Shown: positions 13,340-25,922, counted from the stretch's first letter. The stretch: DNA of 64,000 nucleotides from Megascapheus bottae (GCA_024803745.1 JANJXV010000004.1:57517858-57581857), one strand, 5' to 3'. Notes: generated by a model not told the origin, from the sequence alone. A program made the numbers and translations.

Positions 13340-13566
13340 CTATTTATTTATACAGCTTTTTAGTTCCAGTCCTAGAGATTAAACTCAGGGCCTGGGTTTA
13401 GATTCCTTTATACCATTTGAGTCACACATACATTTCTGGCCTTTTTCTGGTTAACTACAGATAAGTGTTTCACAGACTTTTCTACCTTGTTGGCTTCAAA
13501 CCACGATCTGCAGATTTCAACTCCATGAGTAGCTAGGATTATAGGCACATGCTACTGGCTCCCAGC
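13340..13566 (-). mobile_element. B1-Geo composite SINE
   Basis: Reverse orientation: Geo tail (ccagtcctagagattaaact, cagggcctggg, catttgagtcaca), junction (ggttaactacagataag) and head (gagtagctaggattataggc, acatgctactggctcc). Confidence 0.8.
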
Positions 13567-14600
13567 CAGCTGTAAAGTTTTACAGGCAAAGGCCAAATAT
13601 TCTCCATGGTAGATATAGTCTGCAGCATATATTTTCTGGCATTCTGATTCCCCACTTAGTTCCTCCCTTTGACTAGAAGTTCCCCCTGGTGCTTTGAATA
13701 TGGCCAGTGAACATTAGCCAGTTGTATAGCTTTAGAGGTTCTGGGAGAACTTGGAAAGCATATGTCCAAGTTCAGGAATAAGAATAGTATCAGACTATTT
13801 GAAAAATAAGAGCATCTGTTCTAACAACAGAGAACCCATATGTTTTTCTAGTTTTTCTGACTCGATTCAGATCAGTTTGCAATGTCCACTGCTTCCTAAA
13901 ATTGGAAGATTTCTAGTTTTCTTCTCTTCTGTACTTCTCATCTGGAAAATTTGAGTATATTGATTTTGAACCAACTGTCCTAAATGATATTACAACATAC
14001 TGTTCAGTGAGAAGGTAAAATGCAAGAGCGGGCTGGGAAAAGAACTTAACAAGAAGGCTGCAACCACTTTAGAGGTGTAAAACTCCTTCCACAGGGGAGT
14101 TGGGACACTAAAACTTCCATCAAAGCACATGAAAATGACATCAGTGGTCTGTTATCCCCTCATAAATGAACCAGACCTAGGCAAAGACATTCAAGCAATG
14201 TCAGCCCTTGTCAAACCAATAACAAGTTTTGACATCTGTTAAATCATTAAATATACAAATAAAATGTTAACCAAGACGGAGGAAGGAGGGAGAGTGCTGA
14301 TAGCATGTATTAAGACTGAGAGTAAAAGGCCAGATTTGGGCCTGGGTTTGGGGATATCACTACAACATGTTGGCTCAACCTGCCCCAAGTTCTAAGTCAC
14401 TGGCAACTACCCTGGTAATAAAAACACTATGGAAACCTGTAATTGAGGGCTTTAGGGCTTTCAACACTGATATATCTATTTCCACAATAAATGAATATCC
14501 TCACATCTTCATCTTCCTTTAGACACCTTGTTCCAGTTCCATGGAATATAACCCTCCCTGACCTCGAAGAGAAGTTTCTCCTTGAATCAGTCCTATAAGA
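13567..14600. other. Intergenic stretch without recognised features
   Basis: Single-copy-looking DNA; no gene, RNA gene or repeat recognised. Confidence 0.55.
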
Positions 14601-14602
14601 GA

Positions 14603-14704
14603 ACAAGTAAGAAGTGGAGCTGTGGTTCAAGTGGTAGAGTACTAGCCTTGAGTAAAAAGAGCTCAGGGACAATTACCAAGCTCTGAGTTCAGCCCTGTGA
14701 CTGA
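14603..14704 (+). mobile_element. Solo Geo SINE monomer
   Basis: Only the right-hand Geo unit (gaagtggagctgtggttcaa, gtggtagagtactagccttg, agctctgagttcagccctgt) with no ID-like or 7SL-like head. Its 3' tail is expanded into the GA tract that follows. Confidence 0.75.
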
Positions 14705-14714
14705 CAGAGAGAGA

Positions 14715-14790
<76 letters not shown>
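14705..14790 (+). repeat. (GA)n microsatellite
   Basis: Dinucleotide tract grown from the tail of the adjacent Geo SINE. Confidence 0.97.
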
Positions 14791-14791
<1 letters not shown>

Positions 14792-14815
14792 CAAATATTG
14801 GACTACAGTGCTCTA

Positions 14816-14929
14816 GTGTTACACTTGTAGTCCATCCATTTTCACTGTCTTTTCAATCCAGGCACATTCTGGTGTTACACTTGTAGTCCATCCATTTTCA
14901 CTGTCTTTTCAATCCAGGCACATTCTGGT
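14816..14929 (+). repeat. Perfect 56-bp tandem duplication
   Basis: Two identical adjacent copies, 14816-14871 and 14872-14927, both starting gtgttacacttgtagtccat. Zero differences point to a recent event or an assembly duplication. Confidence 0.95.
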
Positions 14930-15068
14930 TCTAGAATTTCTCCTGCCCAAGAAAGAGAAGCTTTTCCCTTCTGAATGGACACCAGCCATCAAATTGTTTT
15001 GTTTTCCTGAGCATAAAGAAATATTACATTTCCAAGATTTCTCTGTACATTCATAGAGCTTTTGGGTG

Positions 15069-15175
15069 ATTTTTTTTGAGATGGGGTCTTACTATGACTC
15101 AAGCTGCCCAGACAGGATGGCCTGAAACTTCTGATCCTCCGGCTTCTGTCTCACAAGTGTGCAATATAGGAGGGG
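15069..15175 (-). mobile_element. B1-like 7SL SINE monomer
   Basis: Reverse-strand 7SL-derived pattern: tttttttgagatggggtctt, actatgactcaagctgccca, gcctgaaacttctgatcctc, ctcacaagtgtgcaatat. Confidence 0.75.
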
Positions 15176-17265
15176 AGAGGAGCAGAAGACAAGTAAGGAA
15201 GATCAAATCAGTAAGGCCTTCAACACATACTCTTTCTCAAGCTCTGTAATGAATAATTGGGTCGACTATTAAAGTAGTACTGTGCTGGTATCAGGGGCAT
15301 CCTAGTGGTACTGAACAATAGCAGCATAATAACCAGAAGTACCAATTTTCCTGAGAGGATTTGCATAGAATCTGAGCCAGATGCATCATGCTGAGAGGAG
15401 GGTCACAATTGGTCACAATAACTCCAGTTAAGTTGAGCTTAGGGCAATCAGTAATGACAAGGCTGCAATCCCAAGGACAGCACTAGTAGAAGAATACAGG
15501 AAGTGACTTTTTGTGAGAATTCATGGTGCTTTTCCCCTTTCAGAATTTCTCTAGAGAACAGTGTTAGTTGCAGTTCTATTGTAGAATATGCTAATAGAAA
15601 GAAATTCAGAGGTATGCACTTAATAGAGTAATCTGTCTTCATACTTTTTTCACCTCCCTTTACTTAGTAGAGCTTTAGGGAGTGGAAGAGGGAGCCTCAA
15701 GTCAAACATGCTAAAGAAACAGTCAGGCCTCTATCACTGCACCTTCTCAAGACTTGGTAAAACCGTTGCTGATTACACACACACAACATTGCAAGATAGG
15801 GAGACACAGTTCAATACCCACTAATTGAGCTTGGGCTGTGGGCATTCCCTTCATGTGTCTTTCCTCTTGTGCTATTATAACACCTTTTCCCATTCTAACA
15901 TTTTCTGTGCATTTGTTTTGTATCTTGCATATGCATATACTTGCATACAACAAGCACAAGTAAGACTCTATGTTCTCTGGTTGACATGGAGAAAAAATAG
16001 CAAGACTTCACCTATTAAAGGGTTTTATACCTTACAGTTTAGCAGGCAATGGAAGTTAGCCTTTCTTCTTTTTGTATCAAATTAGTGGATAGTTTAGATA
16101 AAGTGTGCATAGATCAGTGGTAGAGCTAGTGATATAGCCAAAAGCTTTTGAGCCCAATCTTTTGATTCCAAGCATGTGTTTATCCTGATATGATACTGTT
16201 TCACAGAGTTATAGGAATATTTTGAGATGAAACAAATTACCTCTTTCCCTAGATTCAACCAAACAATGCAAACATGAAACCTTAGAACGTAGAAAGCTTA
16301 TAATCTGATTGGACAGGTATAACATGCAAAAAAAAATCTTTATATCATTCTTGCTTATCCTCATTCTCCTCCCTCTTTTTCAGTGCTAGCCTGTAATGCT
16401 AAGAAAATTCATTACCCCTGAATTACAGCCATACGTGCCTTAAGACACAACAAATACAGAGTCATATAATATAGAGGCTTAGGGATACTGGATTGATGTT
16501 AATCCATTACCAACCCACACTGTTACAAGAAAAGAAGGCTGTGTGTTCAAGAAGAGGAACTGAAAGGAAGACCTTTCTAGAAGTCAACTGTCTGGATAGT
16601 CTTAGGTGATAGAACCAGGACAGAATTCATCTTTATAAATTGACCACCAGTACTGGGCCTGTGCACTTGCCATATTTAGAAGCTCTTCTCAGGAAGAGGA
16701 AGGGTGAGGAAGGATATAGAAAAACAGAATGTCTCATTTGTGACAAAGTCCATAATGCTTAGAAGAATACTGATTTGGTGAAGTGGCCCACAAAGCCTTC
16801 ATGCTACCTTCTCCATCAAAAATATTCAGATGTTTTGAAATGCATGTATGCTAAATTCATCCCAACATGAAGGTGATCCAGCAGATGACTACCCCACAGG
16901 CTGTCACATAGTGGCACAGATGGATCTATACCCTCAAAGGTTGCCCCACCCCTACCTTAGCTTGCTCATCTTCCCAACACTTAACAGTTGGCTTCATTTT
17001 TCACCCACAATAGGCAAGTACAGAGGGTAAGCAAGATGTGCATCTGTACTGACAAATCTTAGAATCTAGACTTTGGCATTTCTATTTGTCCTGAGACACA
17101 GAGGTAGAAGTGTCAACAAAGGCAAAGTGAGAGAAAAAAATTATAGCTCTGAGTGCCTATATCAACAAATTGGAGGAATCTCAAACCAAAATTTAATGAT
17201 GCACCTTAAACTCCTTGAAAGCAATCACAAGCCAAACCCCAATGCCAGAGATGGAAATAAATAAA
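15176..17265. other. Intergenic stretch, mostly featureless
   Basis: No gene recognised. A possible MIR remnant lies at about 16100-16200 (tcagtggtagagctagtgat). Open frames at 15747-15959, 15825-16085 and 16848-17030 match nothing I know. Confidence 0.55.
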
Positions 17266-17710
17266 TAAAATAAAATCAGAACAAAATGAATTAGAGTCCC
17301 CCCAAAGCATAGCAAGAATCAACAAAACAAAGAGTTGGCTCTTGGGAAAAAAATTAACCCTATAGGCAGACACACACCAAAATAAAAGAAAAGATAGAAC
17401 ACACCCAAATAAATGAAATTAGAGATAAGAATGGGACTAATACAACAAAATAACTCAGATTTAGAACATTATAAAGAAATATTTCGCAAACCTTTATGCT
17501 AACAAATTCGAGATTCTGGAAGAAATGGAAGAATTTCTAGGAAATGTTTTTATACCCAAACTAAACCAAGAAGATATAAATCAAGCAAATAGACTCATAT
17601 CAAGTACTGAAATAGAAATGACAATAAAAGACCTCTAATCCAAGAAAAACCCAAGGCCAGATGGATTTGCACCGGAATTCAATACGACCTTCAAAAGAGA
17701 AGTCACTCCA

Positions 17711-19447
17711 TTTGGAGTTAATTCTAGTGCAGGGTGACAAAGAAGGATCGAGCTTGAGTTTTCTGCAGGTGCTTAAGCAGTTCTGACAGCACAACTTGTT
17801 GAAGAGACTGTCTTTCTTCCATTCTATTTTTTAACTCCCTTGTCAAAGATTACGTGGCAATAGGTCTGTGGTTTAATATCTGGGTCCTCAGTTCTATTCC
17901 ATTGGTCTTCAGGCCTGTTCTTGTGCCAGTACCAAGCTGTTTTGATAATTATAGCTCTGTAATAGAGTCTAAAGTTTGGCATTGAAATTCCTCCTGCGCT
18001 GTTCTTTCTGCTAAGAAGTGTTTTTGCTATATGGGGTCTTTTATTATTCCATATGAAATTTTGGATTGTCTCTTCTATTTCCAAATGGATCAAAGGCCTG
18101 GAAGTAAAAGCTGACACATTGAAAACTTTACAAGAAGGAATAGGAGATACACAAAGCCTCCTTGGCACAGGTCGAAACTTTCTTAATAAGGACCAAGAAT
18201 CACAACAAATCAGAGAGAGGCTGGATAAGTGGGACTGCATTAAACTGCAGAGCTTTTGTATGGCAAAGGACATAGCTAGTAAATTAATTAGGAAGCCTTC
18301 AGAGTGGGAGAAGATCTTCACCAACCATATATCAGACAAAGGCCTCATATCTAAAATATATCAACAGCTCAAAAAATTGAATAACACCAAAACTAATCTC
18401 CAAAGAAACAACCATCCCATTAAAAGATGTGCCAAAGACTTAAAGAGAGTCTTCTCTGAAGAAGAAACAAAAATGGCCTATAGACACATGAAGAAATGCT
18501 CAATATCTCTGGTCATAAAAGAAATGCAAATCAAAACAATGCTAAGGTTCCACCTCACTCCAGTTAGAATGGCCAGTATCAGAAAAACTAATAACAACAG
18601 ATGCTGGAGGGGATGTGGCCAGGAGGGATCACTACTACACTGTTGATGAGAGTGCAAACTCATTCAACCACTGTGGAAAGCAGTATGGCAGTGCCTCAAA
18701 ATACTAAACATAGAGCTTCCCTATGACCCAGCAATTCCACTACTTGGCATTTATCCAACCATCCAGAAACTAGGGCATATTAAATCCACTAACACAACAA
18801 TGTTCACTGCAGCATTATTCACCATAGCAAAGATATGGAACCAACCTAGATGTCCCTCAGTTGATGAGTGGATCAACAAGATGTGGTATTTGTACACAAT
18901 GGAATTCTATGCTGCTGTCAGAAAAAACGACATCGACCCATTTGTTAGGAAATGGAAAGACTTAGAAAAAATCATATTAAGTGAAGTAAGCCAGACTCAA
19001 AGGAACTTAGGCTCAATGGTTTCCCTCATTTGTCATAATCAGTAGAAATCTTGGGCTCTCCTAGCAGAGATTTGCAATAGAAAAAAACCTTGATACATAA
19101 GGCCATATAGTATGAAGCTAATTGAAAGGACCTCTAGGATATTGAAACAAAAGCCATATAATGAATGATTGTTGTCCTTAATGTACTATGTTATCTCTCA
19201 TCTCTTTTGCTGTCCCTTGGTTTTCTTATATTGTTACAGTATCTCACTTTGTTATCTGATATATTGGATATATTTGTATTTGGTTATTTGAAATTGGATA
19301 GGGAAGGGGGAAAACCAGGATGGGGGTGGGGGGAGGGTAATGGGGACCAAGACATGTGAAAGGGTATTAATATATGTGAATTAATGCACCTTCTATCTGG
19401 CAAATATCATGTAACCCTTTCATTAATTACAATAAAAAATATTTAAA
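17711..19447 (+). mobile_element. Younger LINE-1 with 5' inversion (twin priming), nested in an older L1
   Basis: Flanked by an 18-bp duplication of the host L1 (aaaagagaagtcactcca at 17693-17710 and 19448-19465). The left segment, 17711 to about 18080, is inverted L1 ORF2; the right segment, about 18081-19447, is direct ORF2 and 3' UTR. The two meet at the same L1 coordinate (ccaaatgga), the classic twin-priming layout. ORF2 pieces read at 18053-18646 and 18800-19045 (+) and 17824-18348 (-). Confidence 0.9.
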
Positions 19448-21666
19448 AAAAGAGAAGTCACTCCAATATTCATCAAAATCTTCCATGAAATTTCAAAGAA
19501 AAGATCACCACTAAACTCATTCTATGAAGCCAACATAACCCTCATATAACAACTAGATAGGGAGTCATCAAATAAAGAGTACTGTAGACAATTTCTTTAA
19601 TGAACATTGATGCAAAACTTCTGAATAAAATCTGGCCAACCGACTTCATAACCTACTTCAGCTAAACCAAAACTCACACTATGATTAAATGGGATTCATT
19701 CCAGAAATGCAGAACTAGTTCAATATACACAAGTCAATAAATGTAATTTAACACATCAATAGGAGCAAGAACAAGAACCACAAGCATTTGATAAGATCCA
19801 ACTTTTTTATGATGAAAGTTCTGGAGAAACTAGGAATACATGGAACATTGCTTGATATAATAAAAGCTATATATGACAAACCTACAGTCAGGATTATACT
19901 TAATGGAGAAAAGTTAAAAACATTTCCTCTAAAATCAGGAATTTAATATAGGAATTCTTATCCAGAGGAATCAGGCAAAAGACAAACATAAAGGGGATCC
20001 AAATAGGAAAAGAAGTAAAATTCTCCCTCTTTGCAGATGACATGATCCTGTATTTAGATAAATCCATAGATTCATTTCCCAACTTACTTGAGCTGATTTG
20101 AAACTTTGGAAAAGTAGCAGAGTATAAAATTGACCTACATAAATCAGTAGCTTTTCTGTATACCAATAATGGCACATGAGGCTGAAATCAGGTAAGCAAC
20201 TCCTTCTGTAATAGCCTCAAAAAAAATACCCAGGAATTAATCAAAGATGTGAGGGACTTGCATGAAGAAAACTTTAAAAATGTGAAAAAGGAAGTAAATC
20301 ATAGTTAAGGAAATGGAAAAACCTCCCATGCTCCTGGGTTGGGAGCATTAACATTATGAAATGTCAATACTTCTAAAAGTTGTCTTCAAATTCAATGCAA
20401 TACCCATCAATATCCAAACAACATTATTCAATGAAATAGAAGAAGCAGTCTAAAAATTCATATGGAATAACAGAAAGCCTGAATAGCAAAAGCTATCTTA
20501 AGCAGGAAAAACAGTGCTGAAGGAATAATAATACCAAACAGCAAACAATTATAAAGCTGTAGCTATAAAAACAGCTTGGTACTGGCATATGATCCAGCCT
20601 GAGGATCAATAGAATAGAATTCATAAATCAACACACTGACCTATGGCCACCTAACCTCTGATAAAGGAGCCAAAAATACCAGATGGAAAGAAGACAGCCT
20701 CTTCAACAAATGGTGATGGCAAAATTAGCTATACACATGTAGAAAACTGAAATTAGATTCCTATGTATCACCTTGTGCCAGAATCAATTCCAAATGCATC
20801 AAAGACCTCAAGTTAAGAGCAGATACCTTAAAAATATTACAGGAAAGGATAGGGGGAAGACTAGTGCTCTTTGGCACAGGTCAAAACTTCCTATAGATTC
20901 AGAAACATAACAAATCAAACTAAGTCTGAATAAATAGGATTGTGTTAAATTGCAGAGCTTCTGCATGGCAGAGAACATAACTAACTAGATAAATAGAAAA
21001 TTTACAGAGTGGGAGAAAATCTTTATTAGCTATACAACTTACAAGGGCCTCATACCTAAAATACACTTCGAGTTCAAAAAATTAAATCTCTCAAAAATGA
21101 ATCCTCAAAGAAACAACCACCTAATTAATAAGTGGGTAAAGAATTAAAAAGAGGCTTCTCTGGAACGGAAGTAAAATAGCCAATAGACACATGAAAAAAT
21201 GTTCAATAATCTTTGGCCATAAAAGAAATGCAAATCAAAACAACATGGAGATTCCACCTCACCCCAATTAGAATACCTATTGTTAAGTAAACAAATAATA
21301 ACTGATATTGGCAGGAATGTGGCCAAAAGATAATGCTACTACACTGTTGGTCAGAATGTAAACTTGTTCAACCACTCTGGAAAGCAATATGTAGGTTCCT
21401 TAAAAGACTAAAGATAGAGCACCCCTACAATCCAACAATCCCACTCCTGGGCTTTTACCCAAATGATCATAAACAAGCCCATACTAAAGCTACTAGCACA
21501 ACCATGTTCATTGCAGCATTATTTACCGTAGCTAAGATATGGAATCAATACAGATGCCTTGTAGATGAAGGGATCAATTAAGATATGTTATAAACACAAT
21601 GGAATTCTATGCTGCCATCATAAAGAATGACACCACCCCATTCATAAGAAAATGTAAAGACTTCAA

Positions 21667-21926
21667 GTCAGGTGGAGTGGTTCATGCCTGTAATCCTAGC
21701 TACTCAGGTGGTGGAGATCTGAAGATCACTGTTCAGAGCCAGCCCAGGCACTAAAGTTTGTGAGACTTTTATCTTCAATTAACCACCAGAAAACCAGAAG
21801 TGGCACTATGGCTCAAAGGGTAAGGTGGTAGTCTTGAGCTGAAGAGCTCAGGGACAACTCCCAATCCCAGAGTTTAAGTCCAACAACCAACAACAACAAA
21901 AATAAAAGAAAGAAAAGAGAAAAAGA
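21667..21926 (+). mobile_element. B1-Geo composite SINE inside old LINE-1
   Basis: Complete head, junction and Geo tail (gtggttcatgcctgtaatcc, cttcaattaaccaccagaaa, agtggcactatggctcaaag, cagagtttaagtcc), flanked by a diverged target duplication of L1 (21650-21666 and 21927-21943, 15 of 17 matching). Confidence 0.88.
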
Positions 21927-22591
21927 AAATGGAAAGGCTTCAAAAAGGTCATATTAATTGAAGTAAAGTAAGCCAGACCCAAAGAAACATAAGGATCCAT
22001 GGTTTCCCTGATTTTAATATTTAAGGTATGTCTAGGATTGCCCTAGCAGAGGATCATAATAGCCTAATAGTTATGTACACAGGACCATATAAAATGATGT
22101 TAGTTGAAATGAGCTCTATGGTATGAAAACAAGAGTTCTTGTTTCATTTTCTTGATTTTAGTGACTGTTTGCAGTTGTCTCTTTTGTCTTTAGTTTTTTT
22201 CTCCTTTGGTTTATTCCCATGGTCACTGTTTCTGATGTCGGTACCCTGCTTTGGGGAAGGGAAGAGGGTTCACAGAAATTGTGAGACATGGGATGAACAA
22301 TGTGACAGTGATTCTAGACTCAATATGTTGAAACTGTACCTTACAACATGGCAGGGGAGGGGAGCTCGGCGGGGGGTGGGGGAGAAGCAAATCAGGAGAA
22401 AATGAGAGTGGATAATGCTGTTTGAAAAGGAATGTACTCATCACCTTATGTATGTAATTGTAACACCTCTGTACATTGCCTTTAAAATAAAGTAATCGTG
22501 CATGCTTTATAGCCATAGAAAAGGAGGAATTAACAGTTGTGGTACATTAATGTCACTAAAGGCAATAAAAGCAGCAAAAAACTTGGTATTT

Positions 22592-22803
22592 CTCAAACAT
22601 TTCTTTTTTTTTTTTTTGCCAGTCCTGGGCTTGAGCCCAGTCCTTGGATTTTCTCAAGGCTAGAGCTCTACCACTTGAGCGTCAGCACCACTTCCAGCTT
22701 TTTTCTGTGTATGTGGTACTGAGGAATCGAACCCGGGTCTTATGCATGCTAGGCAAGCACTTTAACCACTAGGCCAAACTCCCGGCCCCCTCAAACATTT
22801 CTT
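22592..22803 (-). mobile_element. IDL-Geo dimeric SINE with 14-bp target-site duplication
   Basis: Reverse orientation: T-tract, Geo unit (gccagtcctgggcttgagcc, gctagagctctaccacttga), then the ID-like tRNA-Ala unit (gaatcgaacccgggtcttat, gcatgctaggcaagcac, ccaaactcccggccc). Flanked by ctcaaacatttctt at 22592-22605 and 22790-22803 (14/14). Confidence 0.93.
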
Positions 22804-22804
22804 A

Positions 22805-22908
22805 TGTGGGTTGCAGTAACACACTTCAGTCATCCCAGGACTAAGGAAACTAAGGATCACCCAGGCACTCCTTGACTACACTGCCAGTTCTAAGCCAGCT
22901 TGGACTCC
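22805..22908 (+). repeat. Possible degenerate B1-like SINE
   Basis: The order cagtcatcccaggactaagg, ggatcacccaggcac, ctaagccagcttggac resembles a decayed 7SL-type SINE. Weak call. Confidence 0.35.
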
Positions 22909-23112
22909 TTTTTTGAAGATATTTTATTTCACTTTTTATTTGTTTCTCACTTTACAATAATCTGGCAGAAACTTGAACTTTGTGACAGGAGTCCTGTTAA
23001 AAGAGGAATACACAAATACAAAGTGAGATTTATTTTTATAACTGAGACCAAGACTCTATTCACACACATGGAATCCTGGTTGAAAGGTCTAGAATGATTG
23101 CCTAGCTCAGAA

Positions 23113-23339
23113 ACACACATTTCAGGCTGGGAGTTTGGCCTAGTGGTTAAAGTGCTTGCCTAGCATGCACGAAGGCGGGGGTTCAATTTCTCAGTACCAC
23201 ATACATAGAAAAAAGCCGGAAGTGGTGCTGTGGCTCAAGTGGTAGAGCTCTAGCCTTGAGAAAATCCTAGGACAGTGCTCAGACCCTGAGCTCAAGCTCA
23301 GGACTGGCAAAAAAAAAAAAATACACACACACATTTCAG
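23113..23339 (+). mobile_element. IDL-Geo dimeric SINE with 13-bp target-site duplication
   Basis: ID-like left unit (gctgggagtttggcctagtg, gcttgcctagcatgcacgaa, gggttcaatttctcagtacc), short A-rich linker, Geo right unit (gccggaagtggtgctgtggc) and A-tail. Flanked by acacacatttcag at 23113-23125 and 23327-23339. Confidence 0.93.
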
Positions 23340-23534
23340 ACTCTGTAAGGACATAATACAAGAAGCGTAAGTTCAGAAAGAATGATTTTTTTGATAGGGA
23401 TTTCATTTATTTGGTCACAGCAATCTGTTGATATTTTTCTTATTATAATTTAAGATATTTAAACATTTCTTCTAAATAGGTAACTTTCACAGCCACAGTT
23501 TTATTTCCTCTTCCAAGGAAATAAATTCATGTTC

Positions 23535-23848
23535 TTATTTTATTGTAATGTATAGAGGGGTCACAATTATATTCACCAGACTGAGAGTGGTACATCACTT
23601 CTCACACATTGACACACCCTTTCATGTTTTTGTATTATGTGATTGTTTAATGTACTATGTTATTTCTCTTTTTTTGTTGCTCTTTGGTTAATCTCATATT
23701 GTTACCTGACTTTGTTACCTGGTATACTGCATATAAATTTATTTGTTTATTTGAAATAGGAAAGAGAAGAGGAGTAAAACAAGATGACTGGAGGGGTTGG
23801 TGGGAGGGAAATGGGGACAGCTTGGGCTCTTTAACATATCCTTTCATT
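23535..23848. mobile_element. Two opposite-facing LINE-1 3' UTR fragments
   Basis: 23535-23637 is reverse-strand L1 3' terminal sequence (tatagaggggtcacaattat, ccctttcatgtttttg). 23638-23848 is direct L1 3' UTR (tttaatgtactatgttattt, gtttatttgaaatagg). They meet without a gap. The order does not fit a simple twin-primed insert, since the terminal piece is the inverted one. Confidence 0.75.
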
Positions 23849-23865
23849 TAAAAAAAATAGTTGTA

Positions 23866-23949
23866 GAGCTAGGAATGTGGTTTAGTGGTAGAGTGCTTGT
23901 CCTGTATACATGAAGCCCTGGGCTCTCTTCCTCAGTACCACATTAAAAA

Positions 23950-24004
<55 letters not shown>

Positions 24005-24127
24005 CAAGCTGGAAGTGGCACTGTGGCTCAAGAGGTAGAGTGCTAGCCTTGAGCAAAGCAAACTCAGGGACAGTGCCTAGGCACTGAGTTCAAGCCCTAG
24101 GACTGGCAAAAAATAAAAATAAAATTT
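23866..24127 (+). mobile_element. IDL-Geo SINE with linker expanded to (AAAG)n
   Basis: ID-like unit 23866-23944, then an (AAAG)n tract at 23945-24004 where the short A-rich linker normally sits, then the Geo unit 24005-24107 and A-rich tail. A microsatellite has been born inside the dimer. Confidence 0.88.
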
Positions 24128-24204
24128 TAAAGTTGTTTTAGTTTTCAGCCTCTGGAATATCTTTTATAAACCAATAGAATACATTGTGTCCATTTTGTAT
24201 AGAA

Positions 24205-24360
24205 AATTGACAGAGAGCGACAGAGAGACAGAGAGAGACAGAGACAGAGAAAGAGAGACAGAGAGAGACAGACAGACAGAGAGACAGAGAGAGAGAGACT
24301 GAGACAGAGACAGAGACAGAGGGAGACAGAGAGAGAAACAGAGAAACAGAGAGAAAGATA
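24205..24360 (+). repeat. GAGACA-type imperfect purine repeat
   Basis: GACAGA/GAGACA tract. The reverse-strand Leu/Ser open frame over it is an artefact. Confidence 0.93.
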
Positions 24361-24513
24361 AACTACTTCCCCAAGGGTGGAAGCAAAACCCTAAGTGTTC
24401 ATCAAGATAGCCTGGAATTTGACTGTGAATTCCAGAGTTCTTTCTAATACCACGCTGTCTATGAAGTAAACCCAAAGTGTCTTCCTATCTGCCCAAAATA
24501 GTATCTGTGTGTT

Positions 24514-24520
<7 letters not shown>

Positions 24521-24557
<37 letters not shown>
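24521..24557 (+). repeat. (GT)n microsatellite
   Basis: About 18 GT units. Confidence 0.95.
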
Positions 24558-24558
<1 letters not shown>

Positions 24559-25735
24559 ACACATATGATTCCTAATGCTATATTATCATCATCATCCTAG
24601 ACTTAGGAAACACATGCTTCATTACAAGGGACTGTGTTTGATGAAGCCCAAACCTTTTTCTTATTCTTACTGCTAGGAAGCTTGTAGGTAAATTTAAAGT
24701 TCCTGTTTCATAACTGTCTTCTCTTCCACATGTATATCAGAGTTCTTGTTTTCCTCTCATCTTGATCCTGGATTGTGATTTAAATCTTAGCCAATCCTAA
24801 ACTTTTACTCAACATTTACATTTTTATTATAAGTATTCTCACAAGACATTCCAAAATCTTACTGGAATAAAATAAGATATGTAGTACATTAAAATAATAA
24901 TTTACCTAAGAAAGGCTTTCATCTGTTACATCATAGTGCTTTGAATGCAATGGCTGAAAAAATCTGAGGAAAAATCAAGACACCATCTGGCTGCCTTTGG
25001 AAAGACAGAGGTAATTCAGGTCTTTGATCTGCTCTGCACATGGGTTGGGAGAGAGAGAGGACCAAATCTGCCTGACATAGACAATCATTCGCTTTATTAA
25101 ACAAGTGTCTTGTATTACACACAGAGAGTATGCATTATGGGGATGCACAGGAAAAACTTATGATGAAAAGTAGATACTGAGCATTTTGAGTACTCTGGGT
25201 TTTGAAACATTAACATCACAGCTGTTTTCAATAATGTTTCTCTAAATGCAAGCTTATTTCCACAACATGTACTAATATAACTGTAACTGCTCTAAAATGT
25301 TTCATTATTTAACTAAAATCTTAGAAATAACTGGGGAACTGAGTCCATATCCACCTTCACCACCACCACTCTATGCATAATCTACTTTGAACTCATTTTC
25401 TAAGTCTGTTATTCAAGATGGGGATAATTTGAAATGTGCAGAAGGTGAGCGGAGGAGGGAGGAAGGGAAAGAGCAAGGGAGAAAGAGTGAGAGAGTCCCA
25501 AAAGGTTATAAGGTGGAGTGTACTGGGATTGTACATGGAAATGACAGCGGAAGAGCTCTTTTTCTGTGGGAACTTTACTGTGAATCTGACCCAGGTCTTG
25601 GGGAAACTGAAGTCTAGGTTGTTTGGTTACATTACAAAAAAAAAAAACCCACACATATTCCTTAAAAGGTTCTTCCAACTACCCTCTTTTTCAGTTGTCT
25701 TCCCTTTTACTCATGTAAATGCTTCCTTTGGAGAG
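24558..25735. other. Intergenic stretch without recognised features
   Basis: No gene or confident repeat. A purine-rich patch at 25436-25500 produces short frames on both strands. Confidence 0.55.
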
Positions 25736-25922
25736 ATAGAAAGACAGACAGATAAATAGATGATAGATATACAGACAAACAGACATAGGCAGACAGATAC
25801 ATAGTGCATATGTATACTATATACACATATGTATAGTAATTAGATATATAGATAGATGTATGCATACGTACATATATACACATAACACATATATACATAT
25901 ATGTATATACATATATATTAAT
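25736..25922 (+). repeat. GATA/GACA then ATACATAT-type microsatellite
   Basis: Imperfect AGATAGAC tract passing into alternating TACATATA sequence. Confidence 0.92.

Larger units (their letters stand above)
17268..22495 (+). mobile_element. Old LINE-1 (ORF2 to 3' end) split by younger insertions
   Basis: An older + strand L1 in segments 17268-17710, 19466-21666 and 21944-22495. The left part encodes the ORF2 region before the reverse transcriptase, the middle holds a degraded RT with the FADD box near 20030-20043, and the right part is the 3' UTR ending in an A-rich tail. It was interrupted by a younger L1 (17711-19447) and a B1-Geo SINE (21667-21926). All frames are broken. Confidence 0.88.

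Noticed and set aside
18053..18646. 197-codon open frame
   Set aside because: LINE-1 ORF2 fragment in the twin-primed insertion; the first residues are read across the inversion joint.
23126..23205. Possible tRNA gene
   Set aside because: The tRNA-Ala-like stretch is the left unit of an IDL-Geo SINE, with an A-tail and target duplication, not a tRNA gene.
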